This document shows, piece after piece, positions 56,308-64,000 of a stretch of 64,000 nt of DNA. Numbering within the stretch: the stretch's first letter is position 1; each line of letters opens with the position of its first letter. Source of the DNA: Cyanobacterium sp. Dongsha4 (lineage in GTDB: Bacteria > Cyanobacteriota > Cyanobacteriia > Cyanobacteriales > Cyanobacteriaceae). A program made the translations under genes and the position numbers. The stretch is from the NCBI RefSeq assembly GCF_036345015.1, contig NZ_CP084098.1, positions 1,253,326 to 1,317,325 on the forward strand. The letters are read 5' to 3'. The notes beneath the pieces were generated by a model. The model made no database searches. It was not told the DNA's origin and saw only the letters and a list, made by a program, of their open reading frames with translations.

Positions 56308-57876
56308 TTAGTCTTTAATGGTTAAATTATTGCCCCTCACATCATAAGTAATAGCTGGAGGCGCTTCACTAGCTTTTTGACTCATTAATTCTAGCATAGA
56401 TAAAGAATAAGTATATCCTTGAGGACAAGATAGTTCTTCATAGGATAAAGGTAGGGATTCGGTTAACTTTAAGTTAGTGAAATAGGGATATTTTTTTTCT
56501 GGTTTTTCCGTTTCACAGTTATTGAATCTAATGGCATATTTTGTGTTTTGTGTGCCTAAATTAGGGGTTGCAAAAACTCCCCAATCCGTTGGTTTAGGTT
56601 TATAGTTTTTTTGCTTAGAAATATTTTCTTTTGAGTTAGGATTTCCTCCCCAAATCATGGTCACAAAATTTTTGAGATTGTCATTTTTCGCTAATGCAAT
56701 GATTGCTATATGATGGGGTGATAGTTTTTGTATTTTAAAAATATGTCCTTCTCCCAATGGTAAATAAGGAGTTTTTTCTAAAAATTCTCCATTTTTTTGG
56801 TAATAACTATCTTGAATATTTGTCAATAAAATTAATCCTTCTAATGCTTCTTTTTCTAAGTCTTTATCTGATTTTAATATAATTTTTTCTGATACACTTT
56901 TATTTTGCTCTGGTAATTTTTCTTGATTATGAATTATATTTTCTTTGTTATAATCATCTTTTTTAGTTCTTTCTAAATTTTCTTCTTCTTTCTGATTATG
57001 ATAATTATTTATATTGAATAATCCTAAAACTGAAACAATAACTAGGGCTGTGGTTGTCTGCCAAGATATGTGTTTTTTTTCTTCTATTTTTTCTAAATCT
57101 TTAATTATTTCTTCTACTTTTGTATAGCGTTGAGTAAGGGAAAAGCTAACCATTTTATTGAGAATTTTACAGAGATTTTTATTTATTTTTTCTCTTGCAT
57201 ATTCTTGCCAAATCCAATTATTATTTAGGTCAATTAAATCAAAAGGCGATCGCGCTGTGAGTAAAGATAAACAAGTGACACCTAAACTATATATGTCACT
57301 GGCAAAAACGGTTTTTCCTCTGGCTTGTTCAGGGGCAATATATTCAGGGCTACCAATGACTGTAGCGGTTTTATAGGGGTCTTGTTGACTTAATAATTTT
57401 GAAGCTCCAAAATCAACTAAATAAAGTTGTTGATTATCTATTTTCCTAATAATATTTTCTGGTTTTATATCCCTATGAATTATATTTTTATCATGAATAA
57501 ATTTTAATACTGGCAAGATTTCTCGAAGTAATTTGATTATTTTTTTCTCTGAATAAATACCTTGCTTATTTAACTCTAATTTTAGATTTTCTCCGTCAAT
57601 AAATTCTTGAATAATATAATAATTATTATCTTGTTCGCAGAAATCAATTAATTTTGGAATATGGGGATTAGTATTGAGAAATTGTAAACGATGAATTTCC
57701 GCAATAAATAGCTGCCAGTTTTTTGATTGAGAAGATTTTGAAGTGTTTAACAGTTGTTTAATAACACAACGACATTGATTTTGACTATGGGTATCAATGG
57801 CTAGAAAAGTTTTCCCAAAGCCCCCTTCCCCAATGATTCTTAGGGCTTGATAACGATTTTTGATCAATAACTCCAT
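56308..57876 (-). CDS. Serine/threonine protein kinase with a pilin-like sensor domain
   Basis: A 522-residue protein. The kinase domain (about 1-265) has the glycine loop GEGGFGKTFLAID, the catalytic HRDIKPENII, DFGAS (DFG) and APEQARGK. A single membrane segment follows (TTALVIVSVLGLFNINNY, about 275-292), then a charged linker, then a 190-residue C-terminal domain. That domain (LEGLILLTNIQDSYYQKNGEF, later CPQGYTYSLSML) resembles a pseudopilin/GspH-like domain and would face the periplasm. This layout recurs in cyanobacterial kinases. The signal is unknown. It starts just after tRNA-Leu on the opposite strand. Confidence 0.85.
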   Translation of the reverse strand: MELLIKNRYQALRIIGEGGFGKTFLAIDTHSQNQCRCVIKQLLNTSKSSQSKNWQLFIAEIHRLQFLNTNPHIPKLIDFCEQDNNYYIIQEFIDGENLKLELNKQGIYSEKKIIKLLREILPVLKFIHDKNIIHRDIKPENIIRKIDNQQLYLVDFGASKLLSQQDPYKTATVIGSPEYIAPEQARGKTVFASDIYSLGVTCLSLLTARSPFDLIDLNNNWIWQEYAREKINKNLCKILNKMVSFSLTQRYTKVEEIIKDLEKIEEKKHISWQTTTALVIVSVLGLFNINNYHNQKEEENLERTKKDDYNKENIIHNQEKLPEQNKSVSEKIILKSDKDLEKEALEGLILLTNIQDSYYQKNGEFLEKTPYLPLGEGHIFKIQKLSPHHIAIIALAKNDNLKNFVTMIWGGNPNSKENISKQKNYKPKPTDWGVFATPNLGTQNTKYAIRFNNCETEKPEKKYPYFTNLKLTESLPLSYEELSCPQGYTYSLSMLELMSQKASEAPPAITYDVRGNNLTIKD

Positions 57877-57973
57877 AGCCTTGCCCTCTTTTTTATTCCC
57901 TAACTAAGAGTAAATTAACCTGAAACCTAAAACCTCCCTTTATCAGATATTCTTAAGCCGAATTGATGTTAAA

Positions 57974-58174
57974 TTAATCATCTAATTTTGACCCAAAAAA
58001 AGTTTGAGTTTTGTGACTAATAAACTTGCTAATATTTTGATCATAGTTAGATGCGATCGCAAGAAAAGCACCTCCAAAAATATAAAGCGGAAGGGGCATA
58101 AAAAAATTTTTTAACCACATAATAAACTGGGTCAAAGCAAACAAAATAAAAAAACTTACTAACCAAACTTTCAT
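57974..58174 (-). CDS. Small membrane protein of unknown function
   Basis: A 66-residue protein with one or two N-terminal hydrophobic segments (MKVWLVSFFILFALTQFIMW and LPLYIFGGAFLAIASNY) and a short soluble end (SHKTQTFFGSKLDD). GAGGAGTGA lies about 7-15 bp upstream of the start, a good Shine-Dalgarno. I recall similar short proteins in other cyanobacteria without an assigned role. It lies between lexA and the kinase gene on the same strand. Confidence 0.65.
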   Translation of the reverse strand: MKVWLVSFFILFALTQFIMWLKNFFMPLPLYIFGGAFLAIASNYDQNISKFISHKTQTFFGSKLDD

Positions 58175-58312
58175 TAATTATCACTCCTCAAATAATTTTT
58201 TAGATGAATAAAATTCAACTATAAATCAGTCATTATGTTGTTTAAATAAAATATTTTTTCTCTAATTCTCTAATTCTTCAAATAGCTTATTCAACCTAAC
58301 ACCTAACTTTTT

Positions 58313-58918
58313 TTACTGATTTAAGCGGAAAACCGCTAGTAAAACCCCTTCTATTTCCACCTTATTAGATGCAATAGTAATCTTTTCTTCTTCTGGCTTA
58401 AAACCTGTCAGAATAGTTTTACTGGCATTATAATCAATTCTTTTGACCATTGTGCCGTATCCTTCTGCCTTTACCGTGACAATTTCTCCTGCTTTGATGG
58501 ATTTATCGCCTTCTGTATCTCCCATAACTAAGTAATCTCCATCACTGATATGGACAGAAATCATGTTATCTCCTTCAACTTGCAACACATAAGAAGTGGA
58601 AGAAGGAAACATCGAACCAAAATCAATTTTTTCTTGTTCATCCGAGAAAGATTCAACTACACCCCCCTCTTTAACCTTACCCAACAAAGGTAAACCTTGA
58701 TGATAGTTTTTGAGAATTTTTAAGGTACGTGCTTGTCCTTCTGTCCACTCAAGATAGCCTTTTTTACGCATCTTTTCCAAACGACTCTGAATCGGTGCAG
58801 GCGATCGCAAATTCATTGCTTTCATCATTTCTCGAATGGAAGGAGAATGTTTATTTGTATTGATATACTCCACCAACCAATCATATAATTGCTTTTGAGC
58901 AGGAGTCAAATTTTCCAT
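58313..58918 (-). CDS. lexA: LexA-type transcriptional regulator, non-cleavable form
   Basis: A 201-residue protein with a winged-helix DNA-binding domain at 1-70 (SPSIREMMKAMNLRSPAPIQ) and an S24 peptidase-like domain at 75-200. At the self-cleavage site (LPLLGKVKEGGVVES) Ala84 is replaced by Glu, so the Ala-Gly bond is absent. At the catalytic Ser position (VEGDNMI) there is Asn118. The Lys is kept (VKR, K159). Such a protein cannot self-cleave. This agrees with reports that Synechocystis LexA lacks the SOS residues and instead regulates genes for carbon metabolism and other functions. It is expected to be a constitutive, redox- or signal-controlled regulator, not an SOS repressor. Confidence 0.9.
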   Translation of the reverse strand: MENLTPAQKQLYDWLVEYINTNKHSPSIREMMKAMNLRSPAPIQSRLEKMRKKGYLEWTEGQARTLKILKNYHQGLPLLGKVKEGGVVESFSDEQEKIDFGSMFPSSTSYVLQVEGDNMISVHISDGDYLVMGDTEGDKSIKAGEIVTVKAEGYGTMVKRIDYNASKTILTGFKPEEEKITIASNKVEIEGVLLAVFRLNQ

Positions 58919-59008
58919 AATTCACAAAATTTAGGTATGAGATTTAGTCTGTATTAGTTTTAATTTAACCTAGAACACTCGTACTAAACAAGTATTTTGA
59001 GAAAAAAA

Positions 59009-59947
59009 TTAAATCTTTCTCATTTGAGTTTTTGCATTGCGTTGCCACATTTGAGGTTTGATACGTCTTAAAGCCGAACCTTGAAAGCGTTGATCCCATT
59101 CTTGTTCAGTCATGTTTGCTAAGTCTGCTAATTTAGGATAAAGATTTTTTGGGTAAGGGTGAAAATCGGTAATATCGGTTTCTTGGGCAAAGCTCTGATT
59201 CCAAGGACAAACATCTTGACAAATATCACAACCTGCCACCCAACCATTTAAGTTTTTAGCAATCTCATCAGGTAATTGAGGGCTTCTATTTTCAATGGTA
59301 TGATAGGCAATACATCGGTTAGCATCCACAACAAAGGGTTCTGTAATAGCATTAGTAGGACAGGCACTTAAGCAACGGGTGCAAGTACCACAGTGGTTAG
59401 TATGGGGGTTGTCGGCTTCCAGAGGTAGGTTAGTTAAAATTTCTCCTAAAAAGACCCAACTACCATATTCTCTTGTGATCACATTAGCATTCTTCGCAAT
59501 CCAACCAATACCTGCTTGTTGAGCCCAGAATTTATCTTGAATAGGTCCTGTATCTACATAGTATTTAACTTTGGCACTAGGGTCTTTTTCTGTCAACCAA
59601 TGGGCGAGGATTTTGAGTTTTTTGGTGATAATGCGATGATAGTCTCTACCCCAACCATAACGAGATATTTTGCCGATTTCTGGATTATCTGAGTGTTGAT
59701 GAGGAGTGTAATAGTTTAAAGCCAGACAGATAATTGATTTAACTTCTTGCCAACAAAGGGTAATATCTTTACGCCGAGGATTATCCATCCATTCCATTTG
59801 GGCATGGTAGCCGTTATTTAACCATTTTTGCAGTCTTTTTTGATTTTCTTGCTGTTTATCTTTATTTTCATTTACATCAACTATGCCGACTCGATGAAAT
59901 CCTATTTCGAGGGCTTTTTCTTTAATTTGTTCACTCAATTTTTCCAT
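59009..59947 (-). CDS. queG: Epoxyqueuosine reductase QueG
   Basis: A 312-residue iron-sulphur and cobalamin enzyme. It has the N-terminal cobalamin-binding fold (starting EKLSEQIKEKALEIGFHRVG) and two [4Fe-4S] motifs, CGTCTRCLSACPTNAI and CDICQDVCPWN. QueG reduces epoxyqueuosine to queuosine in tRNA wobble modification. The length is typical of the short QueG without the HEAT-repeat extension. A PTPS/QueD-type protein is encoded elsewhere in the window. Neighbours: lexA downstream on the same strand, GntR gene upstream. Confidence 0.93.
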   Translation of the reverse strand: MEKLSEQIKEKALEIGFHRVGIVDVNENKDKQQENQKRLQKWLNNGYHAQMEWMDNPRRKDITLCWQEVKSIICLALNYYTPHQHSDNPEIGKISRYGWGRDYHRIITKKLKILAHWLTEKDPSAKVKYYVDTGPIQDKFWAQQAGIGWIAKNANVITREYGSWVFLGEILTNLPLEADNPHTNHCGTCTRCLSACPTNAITEPFVVDANRCIAYHTIENRSPQLPDEIAKNLNGWVAGCDICQDVCPWNQSFAQETDITDFHPYPKNLYPKLADLANMTEQEWDQRFQGSALRRIKPQMWQRNAKTQMRKI

Positions 59948-60034
59948 ATTTGAGAAATAAGTAACGAGGTTAGATAGTGGTTTAAAAAAGAGGAGTCAGG
60001 TTTTAGGTTACAGGTGTTTTTTATTATTTATTTT

Positions 60035-61018
60035 TTAATGGTTAATTTCTAATTCTTTTTTTAGGAGTTGAATAGATTTTTCGCTGATGTAGTTATTGGT
60101 GGCAATAATTTTTGGTATTCTGATCAAGTCTGATTCTAGTTTTTGCAGGGTTTTTTTGACAAGGGTGGAGCAGTTGCGATCGCACATTATTATATCAGCA
60201 AAACGAATAAGATGATTAAGTTTCCGTTGATCATGAATAGTAGCAGTAATCGTATTAATTTCATCTCCCCTAAGACTATGAATTAAAATTTCTGCAACTC
60301 TTAAAATACCACCACTTAAGCTAACGATTCCTAAATTCGCATTTTTGGGTAATTGTCGAATGATGGTTAATTCTTTTTTATAGTCATAAATATCGATGGG
60401 AATAACTCTTGTGGATTCAGGAGAGACAATTTCTAAAACTTGAGGCACAAAATAACGACTTGTTACCACTGTGGCAGATTTGGTTTGAGTTAGGATGTGA
60501 TTTAATTCTTCTAAAGGCACTAATTGAGTGGGAACAAATAAAGCCTGTTCTAATTCTAGTACCATTAACTGTCCTGCACCTATGTCCACTTTTGGAACTG
60601 TTACTAAGATTAAGGCACTACATCTTAAACGCCATTCAATTTCCCCTAAGAAAAGTTGTTTAATTTGTTCTAGGTTATTACCTTGTTGTAATAATTGTTC
60701 AATACTTCTCTTAATAATGTCTGCCTGAGATGAATCTAATCCGACTAAATGTTTATTTTTTTTTGTGGCTTCATCTCCTTGAGATTTAACATAAATGCCT
60801 GAACCTGTGATGGATTCTACCAAACCTTTTTTTTCCAGTTGTCGATAAACCTTACTGATGGTGTTGCGATGTAAATTGGTGACTTGGGCTAGTTGTCTTG
60901 TACTAGGTAAACGATGACCGGGGGGATATTGACCAGATGCGATCGCAAACTGAATTTGATCAATTAACTGTTGAGAAGGGGAAATATGACTATCAGCTTG
61001 GATGCGAAAATTGAACAT
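60035..61018 (-). CDS. GntR-family transcriptional regulator
   Basis: A 327-residue protein. Residues 12-75 form a GntR winged helix (QLIDQIQFAIASGQYPPGHR, LPSTRQLAQVTNLHRNTISK, LVESITGSGIYV). A 240-residue C-terminal domain follows with no clear aminotransferase (MocR) PLP lysine; it has a Rossmann-like look (VVTSRYFVPQVLEIV and LGIVSLSGGIL). The ligand and targets are unknown. The start is the ATG at 61018, since the frame upstream encodes the palindromic repeat (SPLERGIKGGF). No operator is evident. Confidence 0.82.
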   Translation of the reverse strand: MFNFRIQADSHISPSQQLIDQIQFAIASGQYPPGHRLPSTRQLAQVTNLHRNTISKVYRQLEKKGLVESITGSGIYVKSQGDEATKKNKHLVGLDSSQADIIKRSIEQLLQQGNNLEQIKQLFLGEIEWRLRCSALILVTVPKVDIGAGQLMVLELEQALFVPTQLVPLEELNHILTQTKSATVVTSRYFVPQVLEIVSPESTRVIPIDIYDYKKELTIIRQLPKNANLGIVSLSGGILRVAEILIHSLRGDEINTITATIHDQRKLNHLIRFADIIMCDRNCSTLVKKTLQKLESDLIRIPKIIATNNYISEKSIQLLKKELEINH

Positions 61019-61054
61019 CAGCACAGATGAGTTAAAAATTAAGACAGGGCAAGG

Positions 61055-61098
61055 GGCAAGAGGAAAACCCCCCTTTATCCCCCTCTCGAGGGGGGAGA
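61055..61098 (-). repeat. GC-rich palindromic element, copy 2 (inverted)
   Basis: Inverted copy of 45579-45622, sharing GGGGGATAAAGGGGGGTTT and CCTCTTGCC on the minus strand. A run of heptamer-like AACTCCT units (61124-61150) follows. It lies just upstream of the GntR gene. Confidence 0.8.
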
Positions 61099-61178
61099 GC
61101 AACGGTAAATAGTTGATAATTAATAACTTCTAACTCTTAACTCCTAACTCTCTGACACCCCAAGCCCTACTACTTAGC

Positions 61179-61613
61179 TTAATTGTCAGCCTTACCACCT
61201 AAAACTTGTTGCTTTAAGCTATCAAACTCAGAAAATAATTCCTGACGAGTGGACGCTTTGAGTAAATAACGAGTAACAAACCAAACACTATAACCCAAAC
61301 CAACTAATTCAAGAATAGAAGAAAGTAAGGGAATATTGTCGATCGCATCTAAAACAGATAAAGTAATATAAACGGTAATCGCAGACGCAACAATTAAACC
61401 AGTTGTGGTAAGGGGTTTTTGGTAATCAGAAAAGAAACTGCCTAATTGTTCAGGAACTTTTGCTAAGAAGTCCACCACCAAATCCACATATTCTTGCCAA
61501 CTACTATCACCAGCAGATTTACCAGTGGTAGTCATCATTCCGGGGACATCATTACTAATTTTCTTTTCCATTGTTTCTTGTTTAGTTTCCATGTCTTGAA
61601 CTTTAGATTCCAT
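61179..61613 (-). CDS. curT: CAAD-domain thylakoid curvature protein (CurT/CURT1 family)
   Basis: A 144-residue protein. A hydrophilic N-terminus is followed by a CAAD domain: an amphipathic helix (WQEYVDLVVDFLAKVPEQL), two membrane segments (TTTGLIVASAITVYITLSVL and IPLLSSILELVGLGYSVWFV), and a second amphipathic helix (YLLKASTRQELFSEFDSL). CURT1/CurT proteins bend thylakoid membranes and in cyanobacteria organise photosystem II assembly zones. The AGGAG in the leader (spacing about 10) supports the start at 61613. The 271-bp region between it and lepB must hold divergent promoters; I saw no distinct motif in it. Confidence 0.9.
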   Translation of the reverse strand: MESKVQDMETKQETMEKKISNDVPGMMTTTGKSAGDSSWQEYVDLVVDFLAKVPEQLGSFFSDYQKPLTTTGLIVASAITVYITLSVLDAIDNIPLLSSILELVGLGYSVWFVTRYLLKASTRQELFSEFDSLKQQVLGGKADN

Positions 61614-61884
61614 AAAATAATATCTCCTAAAGTAAATTTTTAGATAGTTCCTTTGAGTCTGATTTTGATTAAATTATTGACTCTTGCTAATATTATCAAA
61701 GAGTTTCTCTTTTATGATCCTTAACATTAATTCTTCCTAATATTAAGTTTAGAATAAGCATTTTTGGATCACTACAGAAGATTACCCTCAAGTCTTATAA
61801 TTGATAATCAATAAACTTAACTTTAATTTATAGTAATAAATCCCAAAATAATAACTATATTTTTCTCAACAATACTTATAATTT

Positions 61885-62448
61885 ATGACCAAATCCTCAG
61901 AAACGGTAAAACAAAATTTCAGTCTTCGGACAATAATCAAAGAAAACTTTACTACCATTGCCCTCGGCTTAATTCTTGCCCTATTAATTCGGATTTTTAT
62001 TGCTGAACCCCGTTTTATTCCCTCTGAGTCTATGTATCCCACTTTAGCCATAGGCGATCGCCTCGTAGTGGACAAAGTATCTTATAATTTTACTAAGCCT
62101 CAAAATCAAGATATTATCGTTTTCAGCCCTCCTCCACAACTACAAATTTTGGGGTATCAACAAGATCAAGCCTTCATTAAAAGAATTATTGCCCAAGCAG
62201 GAGAAACCGTTGCCGTTAAAGAAGGAAAAGTTTATGTGAACAATCTGCCCCTAGAAGAAGACTATATTCTCAGTCCCCCACAATACAACTTAGATGCGAT
62301 CGAAGTACCTCAAGGATACGTCTTTGTCATGGGAGATAATCGCAATAACAGTAACGATTCTCATATCTGGGGATTTTTGCCTGTAGAAAATATTATTGGC
62401 AAAGCTATTTTCACTTTTTGGCCTCCAGAACATATCGGTATCATTTAA
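61885..62448 (+). CDS. lepB: Signal peptidase I
   Basis: A 187-residue protein with one N-terminal membrane anchor (IALGLILALLIRIFIAEPRF) and the catalytic Ser in PSESMYPTLAIGDRLVVDKV. The general-base Lys is in FIKRIIAQAGE, and GDNRNNSNDSHIWGFL is the conserved box near the end. It cleaves signal peptides on the periplasmic or lumenal side of membranes. The size fits a typical cyanobacterial LepB, which may occur in two copies. It is divergent from curT, and 137 bp separate it from the phoH gene. Confidence 0.93.
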   Translation: MTKSSETVKQNFSLRTIIKENFTTIALGLILALLIRIFIAEPRFIPSESMYPTLAIGDRLVVDKVSYNFTKPQNQDIIVFSPPPQLQILGYQQDQAFIKRIIAQAGETVAVKEGKVYVNNLPLEEDYILSPPQYNLDAIEVPQGYVFVMGDNRNNSNDSHIWGFLPVENIIGKAIFTFWPPEHIGII

Positions 62449-62585
62449 TATTCTTTATCTGAGATGTTAAAGTATTGGGAAGTAATGAGTAGAAATCACC
62501 CTTGTCAGAAGCTAGAAATTTTTTAACTATAAACTATTCATTATTCACCACTCACCCTTGCTCTTTTCTAATTGCTAATTGTTAA

Positions 62586-63542
62586 ATGACTGAAAATACT
62601 CAAACTATTGCCTTACCAAACATAGAAAGTGCGATCGCACTTGCAGGTATTCAAGAAGAAAATTTACAATTTATTGCCCGTCATACAGGAGCAAATTTAA
62701 TACTGCGGGGACAAGATTTAGTTATTTACGGAAAAGAAAAACCTGTACAGAGAAGTATAGATGTGATTAACTTTTTAAAACCCTATTGGGATAGTGCTAA
62801 ATCTATCACTCAACCAGATATTTTAACCGCATTTCAAGCACTAGATACAGGAAGAGTGGAAGAGTATCAGGATATTCAAAATGATGTGTTAGCCAAAACC
62901 CGTCATGGAGAATTGATACGGGCAAAAACTTTTCGTCAAAGACAATACGTCAAAGCTATTAAAAAATATGATATTACCTTTGGTATTGGTCCTGCTGGAA
63001 CTGGAAAAACTTTCTTAGGGGCGGTTATTGCCGTACAAGCTCTATTAAATGGAGAGTGCGATCGTCTCATTTTAACACGTCCTGCTGTAGAAGCAGGAGA
63101 AAAATTAGGATTTTTACCCGGAGACTTACAACAGAAAGTAAACCCCTTTTTACGCCCCCTTTATGATGCCCTATATGAATTTATTGAACCGATTAAAATT
63201 CCCGACTTGATGGAAAGAGGAAAAATAGAAGTTGCCCCCCTTGCGTATATGAGAGGAAGAACCCTAAGTAATGCTTTTGTCATTGTAGATGAAGCTCAGA
63301 ACACCACTCCAGCACAATTAAAAATGGTATTGACTCGTTTAGGCTTTGGTTCAAAAATGATTGTCACAGGAGATATAACCCAGACAGATTTACCATCCCA
63401 TCAAGAATCAGGTTTAGTAGTTGCCACCAAAATCTTAAAAAATGTAGAGGGTATTGGTTTTTGTTACCTTACTCAAGCAGATGTAGTTAGACATCCTCTC
63501 GTGCAAAAAATTGTCGCCGCCTACGAAAAAGAGCATTGCTGA
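62586..63542 (+). CDS. PhoH-family ATPase
   Basis: A 318-residue protein. A small N-terminal KH-like region (ANLILRGQDLVIYGKEKPVQ, about 35-54) precedes a P-loop ATPase with FGIGPAGTGKTFLGAVIAVQ (Walker A), RPAVEAGEKLGFLPG and FVIVDEAQNTTPAQ (Walker B). PhoH and PhoH-like proteins are RNA-associated ATPases; roles in RNA metabolism and stress are proposed but not settled. The gene name phoH is a family name and does not imply phosphate control here. No Pho box was seen upstream. Confidence 0.92.
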   Translation: MTENTQTIALPNIESAIALAGIQEENLQFIARHTGANLILRGQDLVIYGKEKPVQRSIDVINFLKPYWDSAKSITQPDILTAFQALDTGRVEEYQDIQNDVLAKTRHGELIRAKTFRQRQYVKAIKKYDITFGIGPAGTGKTFLGAVIAVQALLNGECDRLILTRPAVEAGEKLGFLPGDLQQKVNPFLRPLYDALYEFIEPIKIPDLMERGKIEVAPLAYMRGRTLSNAFVIVDEAQNTTPAQLKMVLTRLGFGSKMIVTGDITQTDLPSHQESGLVVATKILKNVEGIGFCYLTQADVVRHPLVQKIVAAYEKEHC

Positions 63543-63659
63543 ATAACAGTATAAGTTAGTTGACCTCAATTTGGTTTAAGAATATCAGGTAAGTGTTAGG
63601 TTGTTGGGAGGTTGGGAGCAAATTTCTTTTTTATCTTAACTCCGAACTCAGGTTAATTA

Positions 63660-64000
63660 CTATTTGAAATTATTGCGGATACTAGCTTCACAATTATCGC
63701 ATTTCCCACAACGAAAATCTCTACCCTGTAAAAATCCAAAAGCATTGAGGAGAAAACCCCAACGACATTTTTTTGTTCTCATATATTCTTCGGTTAATTT
63801 GACTAATTTTTTTTGTTTTTGAATTAAATATTTGATATTTTCTTGAGGATTTTTGAGATTAATTTGATAGTTAAATGGGTCTAACCAATATAATTGTTTA
63901 CTAAGATTTAAGATTGAAAGATATACCTGTTTATCTCTGGATAAATTTTCTATATTCCCTTGAAATGGCAATTTTTTAATTATATTAATTGCTTCTTGAT
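63660..64000 (-). CDS. C-terminal part of a RecQ-like ATP-dependent DNA helicase, partial
   Basis: The frame is open to the window edge, so the protein starts beyond position 64000. The visible 112 residues end with a zinc-binding module: EYMRTKKCRWGFLLNAFGF then FRCGKCDNCEASI. This YxxTxxCRxxxLLxxFG...CxxCDxC pattern is the RecQ zinc subdomain just after the helicase core. No RQC winged helix or HRDC domain follows, so this is the short cyanobacterial form. The helicase motifs lie outside. The apparent start at a TTG at 63971 is inside the protein. Confidence 0.72.
   Translation of the reverse strand, partial: QEAINIIKKLPFQGNIENLSRDKQVYLSILNLSKQLYWLDPFNYQINLKNPQENIKYLIQKQKKLVKLTEEYMRTKKCRWGFLLNAFGFLQGRDFRCGKCDNCEASIRNNFK

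Noticed and set aside
61019-61102. N-terminal extension of the GntR regulator
   Set aside because: It is encoded by the inverted palindromic repeat, not by regulator sequence.

Overview
The window is chromosomal DNA from a low-GC cyanobacterium. The evidence is cyanobacterial and photosynthesis-linked genes (petL, ycf54, sqdB, a CurT/CAAD thylakoid protein, a PaO-like Rieske oxygenase end, a TIC236/TamB-like giant, ferredoxin-type narB), about forty copies (counted by eye) of the HIP1 octamer GCGATCGC, and many intergenic heptanucleotide tandem repeats. AT-rich unicellular genera of the Cyanobacterium/Geminocystis type would fit. The genus is a guess; the phylum is not.

Layout: 0-2.5 kb, a Rieske oxygenase end and urtD-urtE (urea uptake) behind a textbook NtcA-activated promoter. 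2.5-11 kb, a secreted protein, a MscS channel, petL and a 2060-residue TamB-like protein. 11-22 kb, an oxidoreductase, sqdB, hspA with a clear terminator, narB with its own NtcA box, a DUF3598 protein, two methyltransferases (one a DNA C5-methylase beside a probable restriction-enzyme remnant), ycf54 and pdxJ. 22-32 kb, a small conserved ORF, a copper P-type ATPase with a MerR-type operator, a VanX-like dipeptidase, glgX, an HDAC-like deacetylase, a GpgS-like glycosyltransferase and an M16 peptidase. 32.7-37.4 kb, a divergent defence-type pair: a GmrSD/DUF262-DUF1524 protein and a single-chain restriction-methylation enzyme carrying two in-frame copies of a 66-bp repeat. 37.5-47.7 kb, aroE, cax, acr3, a 26-unit heptamer array, a tandem PTPS-family protein, aroC, ureF and a DUF255 protein. 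47.9-53.8 kb, a SNF2 helicase and a SWIM zinc-finger protein separated by a PD-(D/E)xK-like protein and a small antitoxin-like ORF. 54-64 kb, a TonB-like protein, a PilZ protein, tRNA-Leu(GAG), a Ser/Thr kinase, a non-cleavable-type LexA, queG, a GntR regulator, CurT, lepB, a PhoH-family gene and the end of a RecQ-like helicase.

Nitrogen use is a recurring theme: urea uptake (urtDE), urease maturation (ureF) and nitrate reduction (narB). Two of these loci carry perfect GTAN8TAC boxes. The most unusual signals are the in-frame repeat insertions in the restriction-methylation gene, the PD-(D/E)xK-like gene inside the SNF2/SWIM neighbourhood, the decayed first half of the tandem PTPS protein, the UrtD C-terminal extension, the MerR-type dyad before the copper pump, and the abundance of 7-bp-period repeats. 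I found no CRISPR array, rRNA, complete insertion sequence, prophage or replication origin.
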